Shown here: piece by piece, positions 45,601 to 56,240 of the stretch
Layout: every line of letters begins with the position of its first letter
How positions within the stretch are numbered: position 1 is the stretch's first letter
Origin: Eleusine coracana subsp. coracana
Taxonomy: Eukaryota > Streptophyta > Magnoliopsida > Poales > Poaceae
Assembly (NCBI GenBank): GCA_032690845.1
Contig: CM064417.1
Location: 25,503,110 to 25,567,109 of the forward strand
DNA length: 64,000 nucleotides
Direction: 5' to 3'
The notes under the pieces: model-generated
What the model saw: the letters and a program-made list of their open reading frames with translations, nothing else
Databases searched by the model: none
Told to the model about the DNA's origin: nothing
Position numbers and translations under genes: made by a program

Positions 45601-46287
45601 GAGTATGCTTGTTCATTGAGTCATCACGTAGCTCGCATGAAATTAAGAATTGGATTATGGCTTATCTTGGTTACTGATGATTATTGTTGTTGTTGTTATT
45701 GTTGTTATATTGTATTTACCTTATGTTATGTTATATTATTCTTGCACTGTTCCACTAAAGTTATATTTCTGCTCCATCCAATTAAACTTGGCTAAATAAA
45801 ATTGATAGAACTAATAGGATGCTTAGTGCAAGTCTTTTTAAATAGCCAACCTATTAGAGTCAATGCATGTCTAGATCTTTTGACGGATAAGCCTTGCTGA
45901 GTAATTATTACTCAAGCTTTGCGCCACTGTTGTTTTCATGTAATCCAGAGATAGAACTGCCTGTTGATGTGCTTCCATGGGACATGCAAGTCCCGGAAGG
46001 CTGGACTGCCCACTAGGAGTTTGAGCCACCGCCGCAGTAAATTGTGTGCTGCTAGGGTAATGATTCTCGGGCATGAGTCATTACCACCGCTGTATCTTCG
46101 AGTGATCGTATCAGTACTCATATTTGCTACCATTGTTTTTGAATTTTCATGAACTTGTAATATTCCACTGTACTTTAACTACCTAATGATGTAATAATTT
46201 GACTTAAATTTGAATCATTGTTGTATTATCAAGTATCTGCATTATCAGCACCGTTGGGACCTCAATCCTCTAGGAAGGGGTGTCACA
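42685..46287. repeat. Solo LTR, chromovirus-type, 3603 bp
   Basis: It begins TGTGACACCCCG and ends GGGGTGTCACA, an 11-base terminal inverted repeat. It is flanked by CCTGT (42680-42684) and CCTAT (46288-46292), a five-base target duplication with one change. No internal primer site, polymerase or second LTR copy was seen, and the flanks rejoin in the protease of element 3. The orientation as read (plus) is suggested by GACGGATAAGCCTTGCTGAG 387 bp or so before the right end, as in element 4. A GC-rich block lies at 43200-43490. Confidence 0.82.
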
Positions 46288-46292
46288 CCTAT

Positions 46293-47804
46293 GAGGTTCA
46301 GCTTGTTGAAGATAGCTCTTGGCATGATGCTGACACTAGCTCCAAGGTCGCACAATGCTTGCTCTAAGAATTCTGTCCCAATTGAACATGAGATCATCAG
46401 GCTCCCTTTATCACCTTGGATTACTGGGATGATGCTCAACTCATCCTCTTCATCATTTCCTGCCAGGTTAGTATATAGCGGGTTCCGAGTAGGATTACCC
46501 ACAAGCATCTCCGCATTCACATTTTCTATGATAGATTCAGGAGGCAAAGCAGCGGCTAATTGAGCTAGTTGGGTTTCGAACATTTTATTAAAGCTTAGCT
46601 GGCTCTTATAAGAAGAAGAAAGACCTTCTATCTTAGCATTAATGCTTTCTAAAGTCTTGTCAGTGGAGACAAACTTTTTTCTATAGCTTTTATTAATTTT
46701 AGTTTGGCCTTAGACAAGATCTTTTAAGGAAGGTTGGTTAGGATTGAAAGAATATAACCATAGTTACCTCCTTGATAGGGGCGTGGTTGCCACCCCTGAC
46801 CTTCTGAGTGTGATACCCGTTGTTCACGAACGCGCCCTCCTCATGAGTCTCCGGGCAGTCATTGCCCAAATGTCCCATGTTAGCACAGACATCGCACATC
46901 ATGCGATGGTCCAGAGCTTGTACTGTGCCCTTCAAGCTGGGGTCGTCGTGGATGTCGAGCCGCTTCAAGATAAGGTCCACTTTTATAGCGAGCATATTCG
47001 TTTCCTTAATGCTGTGCATGCCTCGCGCACATGGCTGGAGTCGCTCATCATTCCAGCCTTCATTGGAGACCATCCTCTCAATTAACTCAGTTGCTAGCTT
47101 GACGGTGAGTGAGCAAAAGGCTCCTCTAGCGGTGGCATCAATGTGCTGGCGGCTTGAAGCCGTCAGTCCATTGTAGCAGTTCTGGGTAATAAGCCAGGTA
47201 TCCATTCCATGGATAGGAACCCCGTTAGGGGATGATTCGCTTCGCTAGGGATAACTGATCATGGGCATTTCCTTGCCAATACTATCTTCGAAAAGTCAAC
47301 CGGAAACCAAGCCCAAAGCTTTAATTGACGAGGACGGCCTAGGACGTACTCCTGAAGCCTATCCCATGCTTTTGGCATTATTTCTCCAGCCGCCTACTAG
47401 AAACTTGAAATTCTTCACCGTAAGGAGTTGGTTTTACCCAACGGGAAGAACTTTGCAAGGAACGCAGTAGAGCATTTCTCCTAGGTTTTGACAACCTCCT
47501 TATTGGCGTAGAATTAGTGCTTGGCTTTGACAAGCAGCAAGAACGGGAACAGACGGAGCCTAATGGCATTCGGAGGCACATTCCTCATGGTAAAGATGCT
47601 GCACAACTCCAAGAATTGCTGCAAGTGAGCGCTGGCGTCCTCCTTGAGAGCCTTCTCAGCCATTTGCTTAGATCTTGGTGGTGCAGTGATGACTAGTTGA
47701 TCTGTTGGCTTAGAGCTTCGAGGAGAAGAGACGTTAAGTCTACTTATCCTTAAAACTCTTTTCGGATTCTCGATGAAGTTCTCAGGCAGATTGAAACCGA
47801 TCAC
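46293..47804 (-). pseudogene. gag and protease start of element 3
   Basis: Gag starts MIGFNLPENFIENPKRVLRI at 47804 and has LRLFPFLLLVKAKH. The following block is frameshifted and partly rearranged near 47230-47510. The frame at 47205-46738 covers NCYNGLTASSRQHIDATARG and an intact zinc knuckle CDVCANMGHLGNDC. The protease begins in the frame at 46583 with NVNAEMLVGNPTRNPLYTNL and reaches CDLGASVSIMPRAIFNKLNL before the solo LTR. It is closer to intact than the gag of element 2. Confidence 0.83.
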
Positions 47805-47921
47805 GCACTACCTTGATTTCACACCAAAGGCAAAAAACATACAAGGTTAACCTGCATAAACAATAATTACCATACAACCAATATGCTTATGTCATTATTA
47901 ACAATATATTTATCTATGCCT

Positions 47922-47939
47922 TCCCCGGTAACGGCGCCA
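47922..47939 (-). other. Primer binding site of element 3
   Basis: The minus strand reads TGGCGCCGTTACCGGGGA, a tRNA-Asp-type site with one change. A second, decayed copy (TGGCGCTGTGCCAGGAA) lies inside the LTR at about 47984-48000. Confidence 0.85.
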
Positions 47940-47947
47940 GAAATGCT

Positions 47948-49542
47948 TGTTGACATTTCTTAACGTCGCACCAAAAATTTACTATTCCTGGCACAGCGCC
48001 AGAAATGTCTATTGATAAACTAGTAAAATCCGCAAGCGCACGTATAGTTTGTCATTTATAGTTCTACCAAAGGAAGGCTATATCATAAATATATGATTGT
48101 TAATAGTAACGTGGTCATAAAGATTAGTATGAGTATTCAGAGCTTATATAGGGGTAGGTAGAATAATGGATAGGGGTAGTCTGACACAGAGCAATCATTC
48201 CCAAAGATAAATAAATATCCTAAGTCACTAGGGAGTTTTAGTTAGGAAAGCAAAGTTGTATCTCTAATGTTAGTCTACCTATATAGTCATATAGTCAAAC
48301 AATTACAAGCAAGGTTATACTAGTCATAGTCTAATGCATTCAGCACTTCGTTTACGGATTCATGCTTGGCATACACAAGGCAATTTCGTCTTGGACACAC
48401 GTCGTTACCGAACATGGAGAAGTACAATGGACAGATAGGACTGTCACCACATGCTACCTACCTCTACAAACCATGGATTATGAGATGGTCAATACTACCT
48501 AGCCGTCTAAGCACCGCGCTTACACAATTAAGTAGAATTCTAGCATTGATCAAACACTTGAATCACCGATTGGATTAACAAGTAATAAAACATACATAAC
48601 TCTAACCCTAAGGATTAACAAGTCATGAGCTAAGTAATTGCAACCCTAATTGGATATCGAACCCATATTGAAGCATAACAACTAGACTAAAGTACAATTA
48701 GCATTATAACATTTAGACTGTTGTCAAGGTATATGACAATCATGACAATAAGGTAGCAAGTCTATATCATCATGAAAGCATAAAGTCCTATGATATGAAT
48801 ATGATATATAACCAAACATGGAACATATATCATAAGCACAACTATATGGAAGAACTATATTAATTGAATAGAACAAAGTCATACTAAAATAGAATAAAGG
48901 TAAGGATACAAGAGCCATACCAATACTCCTATGATTTGAAGACTTGAGCAAGGCTCCTCCTATACTAAACTCCACTTGGACTAGGAAACTACTAAGTGAA
49001 AGAGGGAAATGAATAACTCTTGAGTACGTTTGTTGGAGTGAAGCTCTCCCCTTCAATTTATAGGAGCCAAAGGTCGGTACTGGAGAGTAATCGCCACGAA
49101 ACCGCCATGCACCAACCTTGCAAAAGAGCTCAGGAGTCGACACGTGGAGGCCCGCCCGAATTGGGCTCAAGACTTGGTCAGCCGACCAAGCCCCTAGGTC
49201 GGCTGACCTGGGAGGGGGCCCCCTTGGGGTCTAGTTCCTCAGGGTGGCTGGTAGGTGGGTCCTCTTCTGAACTAAGTCGGTGTTCTCCAGAGGAATCCTG
49301 TGCAGCCACATATGCAATCCGAGGGAAGTCTAGTTGGCACTATCTCATTGGTTGGAACAGTGTTTCCCTAGATTATGCTCCATTTCTCCACTTATACTGT
49401 ATCAAATCCTTGCATGCACATAATTCGACAAGGACAAGTGAAATCTTATTATTCCTAACTAACATGCAAGTATGAAATGCTAAGTCTTTCTACTTTTGTA
49501 GGTATATTAATGGTCGGAATTGGTATTTAACGACCATCAATT
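47948..49542 (-). repeat. 5' LTR of element 3 (about 1595 bp)
   Basis: The minus strand ends TAAGAAATGTCAACA at 47948; the start near 49542 is decayed (TTGATGGTCGTTAAATACC). Palindromes GGTC-N4-GACC have centres at 49181.5 and 49202.5 (21 bp), and the TATAAATT box is at 49062, 114 bp downstream of the pair. Confidence 0.85.
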
Positions 49543-49547
49543 AGCAA

Positions 49548-50002
49548 AACATGCCATTTGCCTGTTGAGATGGAACATCAGGCACACTCGGCAATCATAA
49601 AATGGAATATGGATCTCTAGAAATCTGGGATCCAAAGCAAAATACAGATATCAAAGCTAGAGGAATGGAGGGACAAAGCATATCACAGTGTCAAAATCTA
49701 TAAGGAGAAAACCAAAAGATGGCACGACAAGAGGATTTAGCCTACGGAGTTTAAGGCAGGAGATATGGTGCTACTCTTCAATTCAAGGGTGAAGTTATTG
49801 GGCATGGAAAGCTAAAGAGCAAGTGGCAGGAACCGTACACTGTCATCGACACATCCTTTTATGGAGCAATCACGTTGCAAGACGACACAAGTAACCTTTT
49901 TAAGGTCAATGGCCATCGCCTAAAGCTTTTCTATCCTAATGAAAATTTAGATAAGGATATAGATGTGGGCAATTTAATTGACTTAAATATAAACTATTAG
50001 CC
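49548..50002 (+). pseudogene. Integrase C-terminus of a polymerase-bearing Ty3 element
   Basis: The reading frame shows CHLPVEMEHQAHSAI, LEEWRDKAYHSVKIYKEKTK, RWHDKRI, FKAGDMVLLFNSRVK, GHGKLKSKWQEPYTVIDTSF, YGAITLQDDTSNLFKVNGHR and LKLFYPNEN. These are the end of the integrase in the Athila/Tat branch. Stops interrupt near 49619 and 49739, with a frameshift near 49798. Upstream pol is missing because element 3 inserted or deleted there. It shows that a relative with its own polymerase existed. Confidence 0.82.
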
Positions 50003-50261
50003 TTTTTCAAGTTTTTTACTAGACCCAATGGTCCTAACCCATCTCTGCACGTCATCCCCTACTGGCCTAACTCACCCAAGAAACAGGGGGGCAAATAGGG
50101 CCCACCCCCGTTCGGCTATCCTCCTGTTTCCTCGTGCGTGTTAACTTAACCGATCCCAATCCTTTTTGACTTGTTAACCTAATCCCTTCTGACGGAGAGC
50201 CAATAAAATAGGGGTTTTCCTCGACCCACAGCAGAACCAAAACATACTCCATCTTCCTCCT
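50003..50261 (+). promoter_or_regulatory. Region between integrase end and small ORF, with TATA-like box
   Basis: CAATAAAATAGGGG at 50201-50214 lies about 60-80 bp upstream of ATG codons at 50262 and 50292. The layout recalls internal promoters of extra ORFs in the Tat branch, but there is no palindrome pair here. Confidence 0.3.
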
Positions 50262-50498
50262 TTGGCCTCTCCACCTCTAAGCAACTCAGCCATGACCGAC
50301 AACATCTTGGTCCGCCACACCAGCTCCACCTTAACCTTTGACCTCGATGGAGTCCCTACTCCAGCAAATCTTGCTGTCCCAGCCTTTGGCATGACAATGG
50401 AGGAAGCCCAAGCCATCTCTGTGGCCCCTGTGGCAATCTTGCCGCTAAAGGAGGGCACTAGAGGATGCAGTCCTGTGCCTACCCACACAACTGTGTGA
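50262..50498 (+). CDS. Hypothetical ORF downstream of the integrase remnant
   Basis: A 78-residue frame starts MASPPLSNSAMTDNILVRHT and includes FDLDGVPTPANLAVPAFGMT. It may be the start of a longer broken ORF reaching 51062. I do not recognise a family. Its place after integrase and before a poly(A)-like region fits an accessory ORF of a Ty3 element. Confidence 0.35.
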   Translation: MASPPLSNSAMTDNILVRHTSSTLTFDLDGVPTPANLAVPAFGMTMEEAQAISVAPVAILPLKEGTRGCSPVPTHTTV

Positions 50499-50753
50499 TC
50501 CCTCTCCCCTCGATGCACGCATTCCATGAAGGCATGTGCGACAGCTCCAACAAAGAGGTCGGTCGCCACCCGCCTTATTAAGTAGGACATCGTTGATCCA
50601 ACTCTGAAACCTGCCGAGCGACACGTAGAGATGTTGTGCAGCAAGTGGGGAGACGACGTCTACTACTGCTACGAGAACGACAGCTTGGATAACTCCCTGT
50701 AAAAGGGACGATTTCAGGTCCAAGGAGCCAGAAGAGGTCGTGGGAAGGGACCC

Positions 50754-51062
50754 ATGTGGCATCTCACTTCTTCGCACAGGAGGAACATGGCAGAGTCTAT
50801 CGACTCCACCTCGTCCAAACAGAGCACGAGGACAATCCCAAATAAAGGGACGACAGGGCTAGCACTAGAAGTGGAAAAATTTAACCTAGAAAACAAAGTG
50901 CTAGTTGAGAAACTGGCGGAAGAGCGTATTGAGAGAGAGGAAATGAAGGAGACCATTGACTCTCTTAAGGAAACCTTAGAGACCATCCGTTGTGGCATGA
51001 GCGCTAAGATGAAGCGCATTTGTGTCACGATTGGGAAGTCAGAACTCCACTATGACAAATGA
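50754..51062 (+). CDS. Coiled-coil ORF, possible C-terminus of the accessory protein
   Basis: The frame has LEVEKFNLENKVLVEKLAEE and REEMKETIDSLKETLETIRC, with regular hydrophobic spacing typical of a coiled coil, ending HYDK at 51060. The first codons may be a chance start. It lies in the same orientation as the integrase remnant, and frameshifts between 50498 and 50754 may have split one protein. Confidence 0.45.
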   Translation: MWHLTSSHRRNMAESIDSTSSKQSTRTIPNKGTTGLALEVEKFNLENKVLVEKLAEERIEREEMKETIDSLKETLETIRCGMSAKMKRICVTIGKSELHYDK

Positions 51063-51117
51063 TTATGCTTTCCTATCATTTATCTAGGAAATAAAATAGG
51101 CAATAATTTAGTTTCCC

Positions 51118-51145
51118 TTTATTTATTTATTTATTTATTTATTTC
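51118..51145. repeat. (TTTA)n microsatellite
   Basis: Seven tetranucleotide units lie in an AT-rich stretch that also has AATAAAA signals (51094, 51190). Confidence 0.9.
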
Positions 51146-51203
51146 ATTCCATCAATGTAATTAGCGCCTATCTGTTTGCTTTGTCAATGAATAAAAGACT
51201 CAC

Positions 51204-53734
51204 TGTGACACCCATGGTGTCACCCTAGTATCTTTGGTAGATAATAATAGGAATCAAAAATAGAGAGACCAGCTTCAAAAACTCAAATTTGAATTTAATG
51301 GAAATTGACTGAACAAGGCCTTGAACTGAAAGTTCCAATTTCATAACATAAGTGACCCAAATAAATTTCATATTCTTGATTCATGGATCAAATACGAATT
51401 TTAGAGAATTTTTGGTGATTTTATCACAAGGGAAAATATTCCAAATAATTCAAACTATGCTCATAAATAGTGTCATTTTAAAAATTCAAATTTCAAATTT
51501 TGTAAAGATTCACTGAACCAGATCATGCTCATAATTAAAATCCAATCTTTAAGAGCAACATACAATTTTGGCTTGATTTAATAAGGTAAAGAACTACTAC
51601 TTTTGGAATTTTTAGCAAATATCAAGTTTTTGAGCAAATTTCAGCCTTAGCAGCCAAGCAACTTAAATTCCAAGCATTTTATCTGTAATGATTATTTTAG
51701 TGTTTGCATCATTTTAATTATTATAAATTATTGGTGCATATTCTTGCCATAAGTTTTGGTACAAAAATCTTGCTTAGTTTCTCACACATCATGTATTTTT
51801 CTCCCTGGTATTTATATTCCAGAACCATGCTTAATAATAAAAGATTTGCTTTATCTCTAGTAATGGCAAGTTTGTAATTGGTACTGACTTGAACACTTGT
51901 GTTAACATGCAAGCATTTAGATACCTTATTCTCTGTATTTTAAAATTTTATTTAGGGTTTGTTGCCTCTGACCATCTTGGTTATGCTCATCTAGTTGGTT
52001 AAACATGGTTCATCAACTGCAATCATCGTGACTAAAACACCGTTTGCATTTCACAATACTACAAGAAGGCAAAAGAAAAAAAAAATCACTCATGTCCTTC
52101 TCTAATGCACACCCCTTTACTTTATACATGCATCATGTCATAGCATGCATTTGTTGAGGAAGTGCCATGAATCCTCTCTATCCTTACTTGCATTGCATTT
52201 CATCCAATAGGACTCAACGACAGAAGCTTGGAGGTGGAGATAGTCCCGGAGGAGCTTGTAATTGAGACTAATCCTTCTGAGAGTGCTAACCTCGATCTGA
52301 ACCAAGGCAAGCCCCGGTACACTCCTATGTTTTGAAAATTTTTTATTTTGTATCACTTGTATGCGTGTCATGTATTGTGCATTACATGTAGGAAAATGAT
52401 TGAAGCCTAGTTGCATGTAGGCAAAACAAAATCCTATGGGTATGAGTCTACTTGTTCAGCCATTCATTAGATTTTGCTATGCTTAACGTCGAGTCATCGG
52501 TAGCAAAATCGAGTAGTGCGGAGACTACTTGATATAGGATGGTTCGGGAATGTAGTACTTGTAACCCTCTCTTGATATTGATGGAATAATCTAAGACCGA
52601 ACGGGGAAGTGCATGTGTAGGTTGAGGTGACAAGGTTGGACCTTGTTTGCTATATCTCTGTTTGTGTCAATTAAGAACCCCTTCGTATGGACCCGTCACC
52701 AAGTTTGAATAGTCCCAAGTGCATGCTAGTGATATGGGCACTAGTAAACCGACGTAGCTTGATTATCATAGTAGTTGGACGTCCCTCAACGCTCTTCGGG
52801 AACGATCATAAGTGCATGGTGGCATTTGGGTGGTATGAGTGGTGGAAGGGTGCATGGTCTAACCACGGATACCGGGTATCACGTGGAGGACATGTACCCG
52901 GGAGCGGTGAAATCTAGCCCGACTCTATGGTGTCTCACGAAAGGTTGTCACACATGACTCTTTTGAGTGTGCGTGCGCTATGTATTTGGGTTTCTCCTGC
53001 AAGATGTAAATCGATTTGAGTCGCCGTCCCTCGCGGTTATTGAGTACCACTTCTGAGATCGCTGTCATATCGAAGGAAAAATGAAATGATGATGATGATT
53101 ATACTTGTTGTATTGCTATTAATTGTATTGCAACCATGTTTGTTATAGTATAGCTGCACAATATTTATTTTATGCAAAAACTCTATTAACTTGGCTAAAA
53201 TATGAAAATAAGAACCAATTATTAGAGTTGTTTGCACTTATTCCAACAACATTTGGTCAGCCCCCTGCATGATAGGTGTCAGTCTTAGCGTGCCAATTTG
53301 ACGGGTAAGTCTTGCTGAGTATTAGTTGCTCAGAATTTGTTGTTTAAGTTTTTGTACAGGTACGTCATATGTGGTGTACACCAAGAGTGGCAATCACGTG
53401 GAGTGGGATGGTGAACCCCTGAAAGGATGGACCATGGAATAGGTTCCCATTTCCTCTACTCCAGAGGAACACGATGAATGATTCATGGTTATGGGCTGCC
53501 ATGAATTATTGTAAGATATGTATGGTCGAGATTATTTGCTTCCGCTAAGACTTCATTTTTGAACTTCAAACTCTTTTATGTATCCTAATATTGAACCTAA
53601 ATTGTAATAATTTAATTTCGACATTACACACTATTTTCTATGTTCATTTGTGTATTGATGGACTCTTGCTTCATCAAGTGTCACCTGAGTATCGATCCTT
53701 GACTAACCCCTCATTTTGAGGTGGCGATGTCATA
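51204..53734 (+). repeat. 5' LTR of element 4 (about 2531 bp)
   Basis: It starts TGTGACACCCATGGTGTCAC, which is a hairpin with an 8-bp stem and a three-base loop, and ends near GCGATGTCATA before the primer site. It has a GACGGGTAAGTCTTGCTGAG block at 53300. Confidence 0.8.
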
Positions 53735-53737
53735 GCT

Positions 53738-53755
53738 TGGTATCGGAGCCAGGTC
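53738..53755 (+). other. Primer binding site of element 4
   Basis: TGGTATCGGAGCCAGGTC matches the initiator tRNA-Met site with one change. Confidence 0.85.
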
Positions 53756-55013
53756 AGGATTAATACCAAAAATGGACACTATTTTATAAAAAACTAACGT
53801 TTATGGTGAGGTACGAGTAGTAAGCCCTAATAAGGATGTTATTAGCTATGGTTTAGGTGGTAAGCTAACTGTAGGAGGTTGTTTGTTTAAATACTTGCAG
53901 CTACGGCATCATCAACGTAGGTATGTGCCCCGCCATGTGAACAGTAGCATGAGAAGCTAGCACAATGGTGTGAACATGGGCTGATTGCGTCAAACATCAG
54001 TGTCCGGCCCTCGGGTAATAATAAAGGATTATTTTCAGTTTGTTTTTTTTGAATTTGATGTATTGTTTCTGGAATCCATCTTCTGCAGGTACGCTAACCG
54101 CGAATACTTAGCTCATTAGCAAACGACTAACCAAAAGTTGAGAGATCGTGTCTACCACCGAGGTCACGTATGGTCGCTGTATTGACTAATTTTTTATGTT
54201 GGTGAGGACGTTAGGACGACATATTGTCATGTCATCATGTTTGCATTCGCATGTTGCATTGGATAATAACAACAAAAATGCAAAGTAAAAAATTTTTGAT
54301 AAGCCTAATGACTCTAATTGAACCCTACTGAAGATAATCAATCTCCGGGTACCTTGGTTAAGAGTTTTGACCATGTAAAAATTTCAAATTGCAAACTAAC
54401 ACCTAATCTGAAAACTCAAGGTTCAGAAATTTCAGTCAAGTTCAAATATGCATAACTCTCCAACTACTGAACCAAATATTACATTCTAGTACTTTCTGGA
54501 AAGATTATGAAATTATCTACAACTTTCATGTTCTGAAAAATATTACATTCTAGTATTTTCTGGAAAGATTATGAAATTATCTACAACTTTCATGTTCTGA
54601 AATTTTTGATTTGGAACTCAGAAACTAGGATTTAGGACCCATCTATAGACAAACCTTTTTCTGTCCAGAACAGTATCTCAGCAGTCGACCGGAACTTTGA
54701 AAGTTTATAACTCCTAAACCACTAATCCTATAAGGCTGTATGAGTAGGCGTTGGAAAGATATGGAAATCATCTAAAACCATTGGTATGAACACAAAGTAT
54801 TGGTTCTGGATGCAGAAAGAGCAGTTTGGGTTTTAGTGCAGACTGTCAGTTGGAAGACAAATTTCAGATATAGTTTTAGAATCGATAGAAGTATGACAAA
54901 TGGTTCATAAATATTTTTGCTTACTTGCACCTCTCTTAATCTTAATATGCTGACCCAATTGGCATGTTCTATGATGGACAAAGTTATGATTAAGTTTTAA
55001 CTTGTTCCCACAG
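53756..55013 (+). other. Leader of element 4
   Basis: About 1.26 kb lies before gag with no convincing frame. It contains a 64-bp tandem duplication at 54478-54605. Confidence 0.65.
54478..54605. repeat. 64-bp tandem duplication
   Basis: The word ACATTCTAGTA starts at 54481 and again at 54545, and the following 50 bases match with one difference. Confidence 0.92.
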
Positions 55014-55145
55014 ATGGTGAACACTTGGAGGATGCATGAGCTATACGCCGAGCAACCTCAAGGTTCCCGCCGTGGCGGGCAAGATAGAAACCAAAATCAG
55101 AACCAGAACCAGAACTAGAATCAGAACCAGAACCAAGATCAAAAC

Positions 55146-55176
<31 letters not shown>

Positions 55177-56240
55177 ACCGCTGGTAGACTTTGTGCAGTT
55201 CATTGCCAATCAGAACCGGCTCACGGAAATACTAATTCAGAATAATAGTCAGCAACAAGGTGGGCGTAATGATGCTCGCAATGCACCCCAGGAGACTACT
55301 TATACAGATTTTCTAGCTACACACCCTCCAGTGTTTGTGGAGTCTCGTGACCCACTGGAGGCAGATAATTGGCTCCGCATCATTGAGTCAAAGTTTGGAC
55401 TTCTCCGCTGTACTGAAAATCAAAAGACCTTGTTTGCAGCTCAACAACTCCATGTACCCGCGAGTGCTTGGTGGGCAAAAATACCTAGCCTCACTCCCAG
55501 CTGGACAACAGGTGGAATGGAATACCTTTCGCACTGCTTTCCGTAGTCACCACATTCCTACAGGCCGTATGCAGTGGAAACTTCAAGAATTTTTGGATTT
55601 GAAGCAAGTCTCCAACAACGTACATGAGTACACCAAGAAGTTTAAATACCTCTCCCAGTATGCAACCTATCATGTGGACACGGATGACAAGATAAAGGAC
55701 AGGTTTCGTCAGGGACATAGTAGTGAACTCAAGAAGCATCTAGCATTATTCAACAACTGCACTTTCAATGAGCTAATGAGTGCAGCTATTGTGCAAGAGG
55801 ATGCAAATCGTGATCATGAAAATGACAAGAAGAGGAAGAATGTTAGTGGGAGTTCTTCTGTTGTTCCTCCCACCATGTATCGGTTGGCCCTCACTTCCCC
55901 AATCGGTCAGTGTTTTCGTGCTGCTATTCCCTCTAGAGGAAGATACCGTCCACCTAGCTCATAGCAGCAGGGAGCTTTCTATAGCTCTACGCAGCAGCAT
56001 CCACCATCCTACCGCCCCCCACAACAAGCCTTTCAAGTTGGAAGGCCTAACTCGCAGCCGTGCTTCAATTGCGGTCAACTCGGGCATTATGCAAGGGAAT
56101 GCCGCAACCCAAGACAGCAGCAAGGAAGCAAGGTTATCACTGCCAACCAGCACCCACAACCCCCTAGGAATGCACCAAAGACTGGCCGTATCAACCATAC
56201 TACGGCCGGGGATATTCAGGAAGGAGAAGAAGTACTTGCG
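55014..56240 (+). pseudogene. gag of element 4, broken
   Basis: The start MVNTWRMHELYAEQPQ is at 55014, followed by an Asn-Gln repeat with a TAG (55113) and a run of 28 C. Capsid blocks include FVESRDPLEADNWLRIIESK, FGLLRCTENQKTLFAAQQL, SHHIPTGRMQWKLQEFLDLK and VHEYTKKFKYLSQYA. An extra A in the run at about 55478 shifts the frame. A further frameshift lies before the zinc knuckle CFNCGQLGHYAREC at 56061-56102, which keeps all four ligands. Confidence 0.83.
55149..55176 (+). repeat. Homopolymer of 28 C in gag of element 4
   Basis: It encodes a proline stretch where gag of this group often has prolines. Its length is unusual and may be slippage or a sequencing artefact. Confidence 0.9.

Larger units (their letters stand above)
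42497..49542 (-). mobile_element. Element 3: 5' LTR, gag and protease, split by a solo LTR
   Basis: On the minus strand it has an LTR (49542-47948), tRNA-Asp primer site, gag and protease. The protease is cut by 42685-46287 and resumes at 42684-42497, where homology to element 2 (around 13050-13230) stops at an LTR end. It is a sister of element 2, sharing gag, protease and primer region. Confidence 0.85.

Noticed and set aside
49548..50002. Integrase remnant as part of element 3
   Set aside because: It is on the opposite strand and outside the LTR end of element 3.
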